Counted from the first letter of the stretch, positions 1 through 5,962 are shown. The stretch: 7,385 nt of DNA from Bacteroidales bacterium (GCA_007124575.1 SLEW01000148.1:1-7385), one strand, 5' to 3'. Notes: generated by a model from the sequence alone, not told the origin. A program made the numbers and translations.

Positions 1-19
1 GCCAACAGCCAACAGCCAA
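1..19. repeat. short 7-bp tandem repeat at window edge
   Basis: Two full copies of GCCAACA are followed by a partial third (GCCAA). The array is cut by the window edge, so its true copy number is unknown. It lies 24 bp past the stop codon of rnfA, in the 3' flank of the rnf operon. On the minus strand it reads as TGTTGGC units. A GCCA/TGGC pairing is possible but no T-run follows, so I do not call it a terminator. Confidence 0.5.
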
Positions 20-42
20 TGGCAGACTTTTCACCTTTAAGC

Positions 43-621
43 CTACACCAGGTTGGCAAAGCCCATGAAGGCAAGTGCCAGGATGCCGGCAACTACCAGG
101 GCGGCGGGTGCCCCTCGCATGCCTTTGGGCACATCCACCAGGTCGAGATGTTCACGGATACCTGCAAACAGAATAATGGTCAGGGCAAAACCAAGCGCAT
201 GGCCTATGGCAAATACAACGCCTTCGAGAAGATGAAATCCATAATCTTCGCGGACTGCCAGGATGGTGACACCAAGGATAGCGCAGTTTGTCACAATAAG
301 CGGAAGGAAAATCCCCAGGGCCTGGAAAAGGGCCGGACTTACTTTTTTCAGGATGATTTCCACCATCTGCACCAGGGATGCAACCACCAGGATATAGGAA
401 ATGGTCTGCAGATAGGTGATCTCAAAGGGTGTAAGAATATAATTATAGATAAGAAAGGTCACCAGGGTGGCCAGTGTCATCACAAACATCACGGCTCCCG
501 ACATCCCGATGGCTGTAGACACCCTGGCAGAAACGCCCAGGTAGGGACATATTCCGAGGAACTGAGCCAGTACGATATTGTTAACAAAAACGGCTCCTAT
601 GATAATGACGATATATTCCAT
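43..621 (-). CDS. rnfA: Rnf electron transport complex subunit RnfA
   Basis: RnfA is an integral inner-membrane subunit of the ferredoxin:NAD+ oxidoreductase that couples electron transfer to Na+ or H+ translocation; it is homologous to NqrE. The 192-residue product has the family's usual length and about six hydrophobic segments. It carries the hallmark stretch around residues 18-31 (LAQFLGICPYLGVS) and a second cysteine in the TNCAILG motif. Cys25 and Cys113 are the positions which, in structures of Rnf/Nqr relatives, share a membrane [2Fe-2S] cluster with the paired subunit RnfE. The C-terminal VDVPKGMRG and FMGF motifs are also typical. The ATG start at 621 lies 12 nt after the rnfE stop, and a moderate AAAGGA ribosome-binding site overlaps that stop, suggesting translational coupling. 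It is the last gene of the operon in transcription order. No terminator is visible in the 42 bases left before the window edge. Confidence 0.96.
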   Translation of the reverse strand: MEYIVIIIGAVFVNNIVLAQFLGICPYLGVSARVSTAIGMSGAVMFVMTLATLVTFLIYNYILTPFEITYLQTISYILVVASLVQMVEIILKKVSPALFQALGIFLPLIVTNCAILGVTILAVREDYGFHLLEGVVFAIGHALGFALTIILFAGIREHLDLVDVPKGMRGAPAALVVAGILALAFMGFANLV

Positions 622-633
622 GGCTTCAATCCT

Positions 634-1221
634 TTAGTAAAGTTTCTTTTTTACAATATTATTGAGGGCTACCAGGTAGCCAAGACCAATAAAAGCGCCG
701 GGTGCAAGCACAAAAACGAGCATCCCGTCGCCTGCAAACAAGCTAAGGCCAAATATTTCTCCGGCACCCAAAATTTCCCGGACGCCACCAAGCAGGGTAA
801 GGGCAAAAGCAAATCCCAATCCCATGCCCAGCCCGTCGACGATGGAGCTCAGGGTATTATTCTTGCTGGCGAAGGCTTCGGCCCGACCCATTACAAGGCA
901 GTTTACCACGATAAGTGGGATGAAAAGGCCCAGGGAATCATACAGGGCCGGCAGAAAAGCTTCCATCACCAGTTCTGTAATGGTTACAAAGGATGCGATC
1001 ACCACAATAAAGGAAGGGATACGCACCTTAGAAGGGATAAAACCCTTAATCAATGACACCACAATGTTTGATGACAAAAGCACGAAGGTTGTGGCGAGCC
1101 CCATTCCAAGCCCGTTATATGCGGATGTGGTTACACCAAGGGCGGGGCACAAACCCAGGAGTAACACAAATACAGGGTTGTCTTTTACAAAGCCTTTGCT
1201 GAAATTTTGTAACTGTCCCAT
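634..1221 (-). CDS. rnfE: Rnf electron transport complex subunit RnfE
   Basis: RnfE is the membrane partner and paralogue of RnfA, homologous to NqrD. The 195-residue protein begins with a short cytoplasmic stretch (MGQLQNFSKGFVKDNPVFVL), followed by the LLGLCPALGVTTSAYNGLGM signature of the family. Cys25 and Cys108 (in IPLIVVNCLVMGRAEAFA) match the conserved pair that, together with Cys25 and Cys113 of RnfA, is expected to bind the intramembrane [2Fe-2S] cluster. About six membrane segments are apparent, with a basic C-terminus (KKKLY). It is shorter than the roughly 230-residue proteobacterial RnfE but fits the compact NqrD-like form. The ATG is 3 nt after the rnfG stop, so the two are almost certainly co-translated. 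In RnfA/RnfE pairs the two subunits lie in opposite membrane orientations; that is family knowledge, not derived here. Confidence 0.96.
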   Translation of the reverse strand: MGQLQNFSKGFVKDNPVFVLLLGLCPALGVTTSAYNGLGMGLATTFVLLSSNIVVSLIKGFIPSKVRIPSFIVVIASFVTITELVMEAFLPALYDSLGLFIPLIVVNCLVMGRAEAFASKNNTLSSIVDGLGMGLGFAFALTLLGGVREILGAGEIFGLSLFAGDGMLVFVLAPGAFIGLGYLVALNNIVKKKLY

Positions 1222-1224
1222 AGG

Positions 1225-1821
1225 TTATTCCTTTTCCATGTTAATGATGCTGGCCTGATTCTCTTTAAAGGTTTGAAATGCCCTGTCAATAGCGTCACAA
1301 TAAGCACGTGCTGTAATGGTAGCCGCGGTAATGTTGTCTATGTCACCACCATCAGCCTGTACTTTCAAGGTGTTTTCACGCGGGTCAAAGCCCTGAAACT
1401 GATCACTCCAGTCGGATTTATCTTTTTCAATTTTATCTCCCAGGCCAGGGGTTTCGGCATGTTCAAGATGGACCACGTCAATAATCTGTCCATCAGGCTG
1501 AAAGCCTACCATAGCCCTGATACGTCCGCTATAACCCATTCCGGTGTATGTAGCAACGGCTATCCCCACAAGTTCTCCATCTTTGTAGGCCATGTTAAAC
1601 TGTAACGAGTCGCTTCCTGTTGGAGGCATAAAACTACGTTCCTCCAGATCATCAAACTCCGGAAGCACCATGCTGATAGCTTCCTGGCGGGCAGCCTCCC
1701 GTGCTCTTTCGATAGGCTCTTTAGTAAGATTATAAATGGTTGCAAGCGTAAAGGATGCTGCAGCTGCAACGATAATCAGCGTCAAAACCATATTGCTGAA
1801 TGTCGATTCTCTCTTAGCCAT
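1225..1821 (-). CDS. rnfG: Rnf electron transport complex subunit RnfG (FMN-binding)
   Basis: RnfG is anchored by one N-terminal membrane helix (about residues 10-30) and has a periplasmic FMN-binding domain. It receives a covalent FMN through a phosphoester bond on a threonine, attached by the flavin transferase ApbE, which is not in this window. The 198-residue protein has the family motif HAETPGLGDKI (121-131) and the flavinylation region DNITAATIT (162-170), making Thr168 the likely FMN site. The usual core is S/T-G-A-T; here it is T-A-A-T, with Ala166 in place of glycine. The start overlaps the end of rnfD by 8 bp, and a strong AGGAGG sits 6 nt upstream of the ATG. Motif content and operon position make the family assignment firm. 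Flavinylation itself is inferred. Confidence 0.95.
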   Translation of the reverse strand: MAKRESTFSNMVLTLIIVAAAASFTLATIYNLTKEPIERAREAARQEAISMVLPEFDDLEERSFMPPTGSDSLQFNMAYKDGELVGIAVATYTGMGYSGRIRAMVGFQPDGQIIDVVHLEHAETPGLGDKIEKDKSDWSDQFQGFDPRENTLKVQADGGDIDNITAATITARAYCDAIDRAFQTFKENQASIINMEKE

Positions 1822-2812
1822 TTTTTACCTCCTCCCCAAATCTTTTAGGTTTCATGCCCCGGTTGATGAGCGGCACAAAAGCGTTCATGATCAAAATGGA
1901 AAATGCCACACCCTCCGGGTAGGCTCCAAAAAACCTGATGATGACGGTCAGCAGGCCACAGCCCACACCAAATATGATCATCCCCCAGGGTGCCATAGGA
2001 CTGGTAGTATAATCGGTAGCCATATAAATGGCACCAAGCATAAGACCACCACTGAGTAACTGAAATACCGGGTCAGGATAAACCTCCGGATTGATCAGCC
2101 AGAAAATCCCGGCGAAGATCGCAGCAGATCCTATAAAAGCTATTGGAATGTGCCAGCTGATAATCTTCTTCACCAGCATGTAAATTCCACCAAGGATGAT
2201 AGCAATGGCAGATATTTCGCCCATCGAGCCGCCCATGTTTCCCAGCATCAGGTTTCCATATTCAGGCAACTCTGGCATGATCTCCGATACTGTTCTGCTT
2301 TGCATAATGCCATCCTTGAGTTTTGTCAGCGGTGTAGGCCCTGTGACCACATCTGCAAATCTGGTGGGAAATGCACCAGGTTGTGGATAGGTGGTCATTT
2401 GTACGGGGAATGAGATCATCAGAAAAACCCTTCCGACCAATGCGGGGTTAAAAGGATTTTTGCCAAGACCACCAAAGGTCATTTTACCCATCCCGATGGC
2501 TACAGCAGATCCAATCACCATGAGCCCCAGAGGCAAATTCGCCGGCACATTGAAAGCAAGCAGCAAGCCGGTTATGATTGCCGAACCGTCGAATATGGTA
2601 ACAGGGCCTTTGATAAGGTACTTCTGAATGATAAATTCAAAAAACATGCAGGACACTATGGCAGTGAGGGTAATCACAACAGCAGGAAGTCCGAAAAAAT
2701 AAAATGACACCAGCATGGCCGGTATAAGCGAAAAAATCACACCATACATCAGATTACTCACTGACTCCTTTGCATGATAATGTGGTGATCCCGATACGGT
2801 TAGTATGTTCAT
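1814..2812 (-). CDS. rnfD: Rnf electron transport complex subunit RnfD
   Basis: RnfD is a polytopic inner-membrane subunit, homologous to NqrB, that holds a covalent FMN and takes part in ion translocation. The 332-residue product opens with the typical N-terminus (SGSPHYHAKESVSNLMYGVI) and has around nine to ten hydrophobic segments. It shows family motifs FDGSAIITGLLLAFNVP (74-90), GGLGKNPFNPALVGRVFL (114-131) and YMATDYTTSPMAPWG (263-277). The candidate flavinylation site is DVVTGPTPL (154-162), with Thr160 as the FMN-bearing residue; the usual core S/T-G-A-T is T-G-P-T here. The ATG at 2812 follows a 70-bp gap after rnfC, the longest gap between rnf cistrons, which contains GTCAAA repeats. 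The gene's 3' end overlaps rnfG. Confidence 0.95.
   Translation of the reverse strand: MNILTVSGSPHYHAKESVSNLMYGVIFSLIPAMLVSFYFFGLPAVVITLTAIVSCMFFEFIIQKYLIKGPVTIFDGSAIITGLLLAFNVPANLPLGLMVIGSAVAIGMGKMTFGGLGKNPFNPALVGRVFLMISFPVQMTTYPQPGAFPTRFADVVTGPTPLTKLKDGIMQSRTVSEIMPELPEYGNLMLGNMGGSMGEISAIAIILGGIYMLVKKIISWHIPIAFIGSAAIFAGIFWLINPEVYPDPVFQLLSGGLMLGAIYMATDYTTSPMAPWGMIIFGVGCGLLTVIIRFFGAYPEGVAFSILIMNAFVPLINRGMKPKRFGEEVKNG
1828..1835 (-). promoter_or_regulatory. strong Shine-Dalgarno of rnfG inside rnfD
   Basis: Read on the minus strand this is GGAGGAGG, followed by TAAAAA and the ATG of rnfG, so AGGAGG lies 6 nt before the start. It sits within the last codons of rnfD. It stands out because the other genes here have weak or no Shine-Dalgarno, as is usual in Bacteroidota. 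It probably secures re-initiation across the 8-bp rnfD/rnfG overlap, and it supports the ATG at 1821 as the rnfG start. Confidence 0.7.
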
Positions 2813-2826
2813 GTGTTTATAATTTT

Positions 2827-2864
2827 GTCAAAAAGTCAAAATGGCTGAATGCCGAAACGTCAAA
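2827..2864. repeat. three GTCAAA motifs in rnfC-rnfD gap
   Basis: The 70-bp gap between rnfC and rnfD has GTCAAA at 2827-2832, 2835-2840 and 2859-2864 (TTTGAC on the coding strand). Their starts are spaced 8 and 24 bp apart, both multiples of 8. A small GGC-ATTCA-GCC hairpin lies between them on the coding strand. No full promoter or terminator can be recognised. The repeats may be chance in an AT-rich gap, the remains of a short tandem array, or a regulatory site. Confidence 0.35.
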
Positions 2865-2882
2865 CCTCTTATTTCTTACCGT

Positions 2883-4220
2883 CTAAGCACTTCTTTCGCG
2901 AATCATTTTACCCACATTCGCTTTGCCTACCCTGATATGATCCAGCAGGGGCTTAGCTGAAGGGCAGATGTACAGGCACGAGCCGCATTCCATACAGTCC
3001 ATTATTCGCTCATCCTCACACTCCTCCAGGCGTTGCTTATCTGCGAGCGGTGCCAGCAGGTAGGGTTCCAGGCCCATGGGACAGATGGTAACGCACCTGG
3101 CACAGCGGATACAGTTTTGTTCGGCCGGCCTGGGTGTTTCCTTTTTGGTAAAGAGCAGGATTCCCGAAGTTCCTTTTGTAACAGGTACACTAAGGTCACT
3201 CAGTGCCTTGCCCATCATGGGGCCCCCGTTAACTACCTTGCCGGTATCATCGGGCACTCCGCCGGCTGCTTCTATTAGTTCGGATACAGGTGTTCCTATG
3301 CGAACCATAAAATTTGATGGCTTTTTCACAGAGCTTCCTGAGACTGTTACTACGCGCTCTATAAGCGGTTTGTTCTTCTGTACGGCTTCATATACGGCCA
3401 GGGCAGTACCCACATTATGAACCACGCAGCCTACCTCAATGGGCAACTTGCCTGCGGGCACTTCCCTGTTGACCAGCGCCTTAATCAGTTGTTTTTCAGC
3501 ACCCTGTGGGTATTTCACCTCCAGGGCCTGCACACTTACACCTGTATAATCGTTTGCCAGCCTGGTGAGATGGCTTAAGGCATCCGGCTTGTTATTCTCA
3601 ACGCCAATAATGGCCTTTTCCACACCCAGGGCTTTCATCTGAAGCTGAATGCCCACCATGATCTCCTCCCCTTTTTCAAGCATGAGCCTATGGTCGGCGG
3701 TGAGGCAAGGCTCACATTCCACCCCGTTAATGATCAGATATTCAGCAGTTTTTCCCTTGGGCACATTTAGTTTTACGTGGGATGGAAACGTGGCACCACC
3801 CAAGCCAACCACACCCGCCGCATGAACCTTTTCCATAATCTCTTTTGGATCCAGGCTGAAATCTTTAAGCAGGCTCTCATCCCTGTCTATGCCGTCAGCC
3901 CACTCATCGCCTTCCACATCAATAATAATGGCCTTTTTGCGATACCCTGAGGCATCGATAACGGCATCAACTTTTTTTACCTTCCCGGATACAGAAGAAT
4001 GAATGTGTGCCGAAATGAAGGCTTCGCCCTTGGCAATAAGCTGTCCGGTTTTTACTACATCTCCCCTGGTTACAACTGGTTGCGCAGGCACACCCAGATG
4101 TTGTGACAATGGGATAGCCACCGTTTTGGGTGGATCAAGCCGCTCAATGGACTGTTTTTCCGCTAACTTGTTTTCCGGAGGGTGAACACCCCCCATGGTA
4201 AAAGTTTTCAATCGTGGCAT
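2883..4220 (-). CDS. rnfC: Rnf electron transport complex subunit RnfC
   Basis: RnfC is the cytoplasmic NAD(H)- and FMN-binding subunit, homologous in its core to NuoF and NqrA, and carries two [4Fe-4S] clusters. The 445-residue protein has the RnfC N-terminal domain (FTMGGVHPPENK, 7-18; a barrel-sandwich part near 40-85 with HIHSSVSGKV). A nucleotide/flavin-binding region follows, with GVVGLGGATFPSHVK (136-150) and INGVECEPCLTADHRLM (164-180), then an SLBB-like segment around 285-335. Two ferredoxin-type motifs come next: C370/C373/C376/C380 and C409/C412/C415/C419, each ending in CP. The protein ends soon after the second cluster and lacks the long alanine/lysine-rich tail of some gammaproteobacterial RnfC. 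The ATG at 4220 is 22 nt after the rnfB stop. No frameshift or missing cluster ligand is seen. Confidence 0.97.
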   Translation of the reverse strand: MPRLKTFTMGGVHPPENKLAEKQSIERLDPPKTVAIPLSQHLGVPAQPVVTRGDVVKTGQLIAKGEAFISAHIHSSVSGKVKKVDAVIDASGYRKKAIIIDVEGDEWADGIDRDESLLKDFSLDPKEIMEKVHAAGVVGLGGATFPSHVKLNVPKGKTAEYLIINGVECEPCLTADHRLMLEKGEEIMVGIQLQMKALGVEKAIIGVENNKPDALSHLTRLANDYTGVSVQALEVKYPQGAEKQLIKALVNREVPAGKLPIEVGCVVHNVGTALAVYEAVQKNKPLIERVVTVSGSSVKKPSNFMVRIGTPVSELIEAAGGVPDDTGKVVNGGPMMGKALSDLSVPVTKGTSGILLFTKKETPRPAEQNCIRCARCVTICPMGLEPYLLAPLADKQRLEECEDERIMDCMECGSCLYICPSAKPLLDHIRVGKANVGKMIRERSA

Positions 4221-4242
4221 CTATTTTTACTCTTCAGGGTTA

Positions 4243-5115
4243 CTAATTACTGGCTTCTGCTTCTTTTTCCGCCTTTTTCTTCCTTGGCGGGAAATTCAGT
4301 TCATGGATGGCGCTGGTAGGACATACCGGCGGGCACTTGCGGCAAAGCGTACACTTTTCATGGTCAATGTAGGCCAGGTTGTTTTCCAGCGTGATGGCAT
4401 CAAACTTACATTCCTTTACACATTTTCCGCATCCAATACAAGCTACCTTACAGTTCTTACGGGCTACGCCACCCTTCTCCTCGTTGATGCACGACACAAA
4501 AATGCGCCGGTTCTTTTTGCCTTTTTTGCGCATCTCGATGATGTTTCGTGGGCATTCTTTTACACAGGCTTCGCAAGCCACACATTTATCATCCAGAATA
4601 ACAGGCAACCCTGTATCCTTATCCATGTACATGGCATCGAAGTTACATGCTTCCACGCAATCGCCACAACCAAGGCACCCGAAAGGGCACCCGCCTTCAC
4701 CGGCAAACAGGCTGTGCGCAAACGCACAGGTCATGACACCTTCAAATTTTACTTTGGGAGGAGCAAGTTCCCGGGTGCCATGGCATCGCAATACTGCAAT
4801 CATTGGTGTTGACTCCCCGGCTTCCCAGCCCATGGCCTTAGCTATGTCCTGCATCACTTCATTACCACCGGGAGGACAACTGAAGCCTTCCAGACTTTCA
4901 GCCTTCACAATGGCCTCTGCCAGGGCGCGGCAGCCAGCAAGTCCGCAACCACCACAGTTAGCGCCTGGCAGCAACTCTTCCACCTCGTCAATACGGGGAT
5001 CTTCAATGACTTTAAACTTCTGTGCCACCACAAACAATACGATGGCAGCCACACCACCTAAAGCACTAAGCGAAACTACTGAAAGGACCGTTATTTCATT
5101 GAAAAATTCGTTCAC
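4243..5115 (-). CDS. rnfB: Rnf electron transport complex subunit RnfB, four-ferredoxin-motif form
   Basis: RnfB is the entry subunit that accepts electrons from reduced ferredoxin. From the GTG chosen here it has 290 residues: one N-terminal membrane helix (about 9-33, ending in VAQKFK), then an Fe-S domain with ligands C54, C57, C62 and C80. Four CxxCxxCxxxC ferredoxin motifs follow (C147-C157, C178-C188, C226-C236, C255-C265). Extra cysteines lie at 143, 209 and 222, and the C-terminus is Lys/Glu-rich. The short E. coli RsxB has only two ferredoxin motifs, so this is the extended form known from Bacteroidota and clostridia. The frame stays open to a TTG at 5193, which would add 26 residues. 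I prefer the GTG at 5115 because it places the membrane helix near the N-terminus as in relatives, and because a -7-like element at 5198-5205 would start transcription about at the TTG. It is the first gene of the rnf cluster. Confidence 0.93.
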   Translation of the reverse strand: MNEFFNEITVLSVVSLSALGGVAAIVLFVVAQKFKVIEDPRIDEVEELLPGANCGGCGLAGCRALAEAIVKAESLEGFSCPPGGNEVMQDIAKAMGWEAGESTPMIAVLRCHGTRELAPPKVKFEGVMTCAFAHSLFAGEGGCPFGCLGCGDCVEACNFDAMYMDKDTGLPVILDDKCVACEACVKECPRNIIEMRKKGKKNRRIFVSCINEEKGGVARKNCKVACIGCGKCVKECKFDAITLENNLAYIDHEKCTLCRKCPPVCPTSAIHELNFPPRKKKAEKEAEASN

Positions 5116-5406
5116 CGCTACAGATTTTGTTAGTGAATGAAGAAATTTAAATAGCCCAATTATGAGCGTTGTTAAGTGAATATCACCCAACAATGGGCAA
5201 AAATAGAAAACATAATGTAATCCACAGCCCTATTCAAATCATTTTTAAGACCCCCTATGAGCTTGATTTCATGGAGCTTATAAACTTATACGAATGAGGC
5301 AAAATGCCCATATGCTGATAATCAGACAGATAGAAAATAGTTTAGAATTACTCTAAATTTCTGAAAACTAAAAGCAAGATACTTGACCAGTATGTCCGGG
5401 ATATTG
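5116..5406. other. rseC-rnfB intergenic region
   Basis: About 290 bp without a convincing gene. It contains the candidate rnfB promoter and small inverted repeats: CCCA-ACAA-TGGG at 5186-5197, GGCA-AAA-TGCC at 5298-5308, and TTTAGA-ATTAC-TCTAAA at 5341-5357. The last lies just past the rseC stop on the minus strand but has an AT-rich stem and no clean T-run, so it is a poor terminator candidate. I see no tRNA, riboswitch or small ORF with coding character here. Confidence 0.5.
5198..5205 (-). promoter_or_regulatory. candidate -7 element for rnfB
   Basis: On the minus strand this reads TATTTTTG, a match to the Bacteroidota sigma-ABfr -7 consensus TAnnTTTG. No clear TTG-type -33 element lies 19-21 bp upstream, so support is partial. 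Transcription would begin close to 5191-5193, giving a leader of about 77 nt before the GTG at 5115 and making the TTG at 5193 unlikely as a start. It would let rnfBCDGEA be transcribed separately from rseC. Confidence 0.35.
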
Positions 5407-5856
5407 TCAGGAGAGAGGACGGATAGAAAAGTGAAAGGTTTGACGGAGTTTTTGGCGGTAATGATAAAGCAAACCGTAATAAGGAACCATAAGCAACAGG
5501 GCAACCAGCGCAGAAAGCCCTTCGTTTCCGGTAGAATAAAACATCACAATCAGTGTTGTAAGAAGTATCAGGAAGGGCAACATATAGCCCATTAAAAGCG
5601 CCCGGTATCCAAGACCCCGGGAAAGGATCACTTCCACATGCTGGCCGGGATGGAAGTCATCGGGCTCAAAAGCTCCCTGAGACTTACGAAGATCCACCTC
5701 AACAGCTTTGTCAGTCGATTCGCCCATCCCACAATAACTATTCGCCTGGCACTTCCCGCAGGCCGCCTGGGATTCGATCCTGACCAGCACCTCATGACCT
5801 TTTACCTGCTCTACCACGCCGGGATGACAAATTTGCTGTGCATGCTTATTTCCCAT
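5407..5856 (-). CDS. rseC: RseC/MucC-family membrane protein
   Basis: This 149-residue protein belongs to the RseC/MucC family, known in E. coli for a positive role in sigma-E control and for helping the Rsx (Rnf) complex reduce SoxR. It has a soluble N-terminal part with a cysteine motif C33-x2-C36-x5-C42 (AACGKCQANSYCGMG), likely metal- or cluster-binding. A segment with PGQHVEVIL follows, then two membrane helices (about 84-107 and 112-132) and a short basic tail. The ATG at 5856 is chosen over an in-frame TTG 15 nt upstream, which lies inside a -7-like promoter element. The gene is immediately upstream of rnfB in the same direction, about 290 bp away. No soxR, rseA or rpoE-like gene is in the window, so a role in assembly or function of the Rnf complex is the best inference. 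Confidence 0.85.
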   Translation of the reverse strand: MGNKHAQQICHPGVVEQVKGHEVLVRIESQAACGKCQANSYCGMGESTDKAVEVDLRKSQGAFEPDDFHPGQHVEVILSRGLGYRALLMGYMLPFLILLTTLIVMFYSTGNEGLSALVALLLMVPYYGLLYHYRQKLRQTFHFSIRPLS

Positions 5857-5860
5857 GACA

Positions 5861-5868
5861 CAAAGATA
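5861..5868 (-). promoter_or_regulatory. candidate -7 element for rseC
   Basis: The minus strand reads TATCTTTG, a full match to the Bacteroidota -7 consensus TAnnTTTG. Only 4 nt separate it from the ATG of rseC at 5856, so a transcript starting at the usual distance would have almost no leader. A -33 TTG is not evident; that position falls within the 8-bp repeat array. A chance match in AT-rich sequence is possible. Confidence 0.4.
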
Positions 5869-5877
5869 CAAAAAGAG

Positions 5878-5949
5878 GAGGATGTGAAGATGAGAGGATA
5901 AGAGGATGTGAGGATGCGAGGATGAGACGGTGTGACGGTGAGAAAATGT
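5878..5949. repeat. array of nine degenerate 8-bp units (GAGGATGN)
   Basis: Nine consecutive 8-bp units can be laid end to end without gaps, with consensus GAGGATG followed by T, A or C. The units start at 5878, 5886, 5894, 5902, 5910, 5918, 5926, 5934 and 5942. Units at 5878 and 5902 are identical (GAGGATGT). The last three have drifted most (GACGGTGT, GACGGTGA, GAAAATGT). On the minus strand the array reads as NCATCCTC units. It lies 21 bp upstream of the rseC ATG, where the -33 element and upstream control sites would be expected. No spacers or conserved long repeats are present, so it is not a CRISPR. Confidence 0.85.
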
Positions 5950-5962
5950 AGCATATTATGTG

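Noticed and set aside
19..1056. 345-codon open frame on the plus strand, opposite rnfA and rnfE
   Set aside because: It lies wholly antisense to two clear membrane-protein genes. Its translation is rich in His, Gln, Lys and Gly with no domain-like pattern, as expected for the complement of hydrophobic codons, and it has no promoter or ribosome-binding site of its own.
4195..4812. 205-codon plus-strand open frame opposite rnfB and the rnfB-rnfC junction
   Set aside because: It is a shadow of rnfB in another frame, with no coding features.
43..5115. Na+-translocating NADH:quinone oxidoreductase (Nqr) operon
   Set aside because: RnfA, RnfE, RnfD and RnfG resemble NqrE, NqrD, NqrB and NqrC, but the presence of RnfB (ferredoxin-type clusters) and RnfC and the absence of NqrA and NqrF identify the complex as Rnf.
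4379..5140. 253-codon plus-strand open frame opposite rnfB
   Set aside because: It is antisense to the cysteine-rich RnfB, whose motifs are unmistakable. The translation shows no recognisable motif and the frame follows from rnfB codon use.
5341..5357. Terminator after rseC
   Set aside because: The TTTAGA/TCTAAA stem is only 6 bp and AT-rich, with no continuous T-run following it on the transcribed strand.
5322..5504. Small minus-strand frame of 60 codons overlapping the end of rseC
   Set aside because: It overlaps the rseC coding region in another frame and extends into AT-rich intergenic sequence. It has no family-like features and no ribosome-binding site.
5878..5949. CRISPR array
   Set aside because: The units are contiguous 8-mers with no spacers, and no cas gene is nearby.
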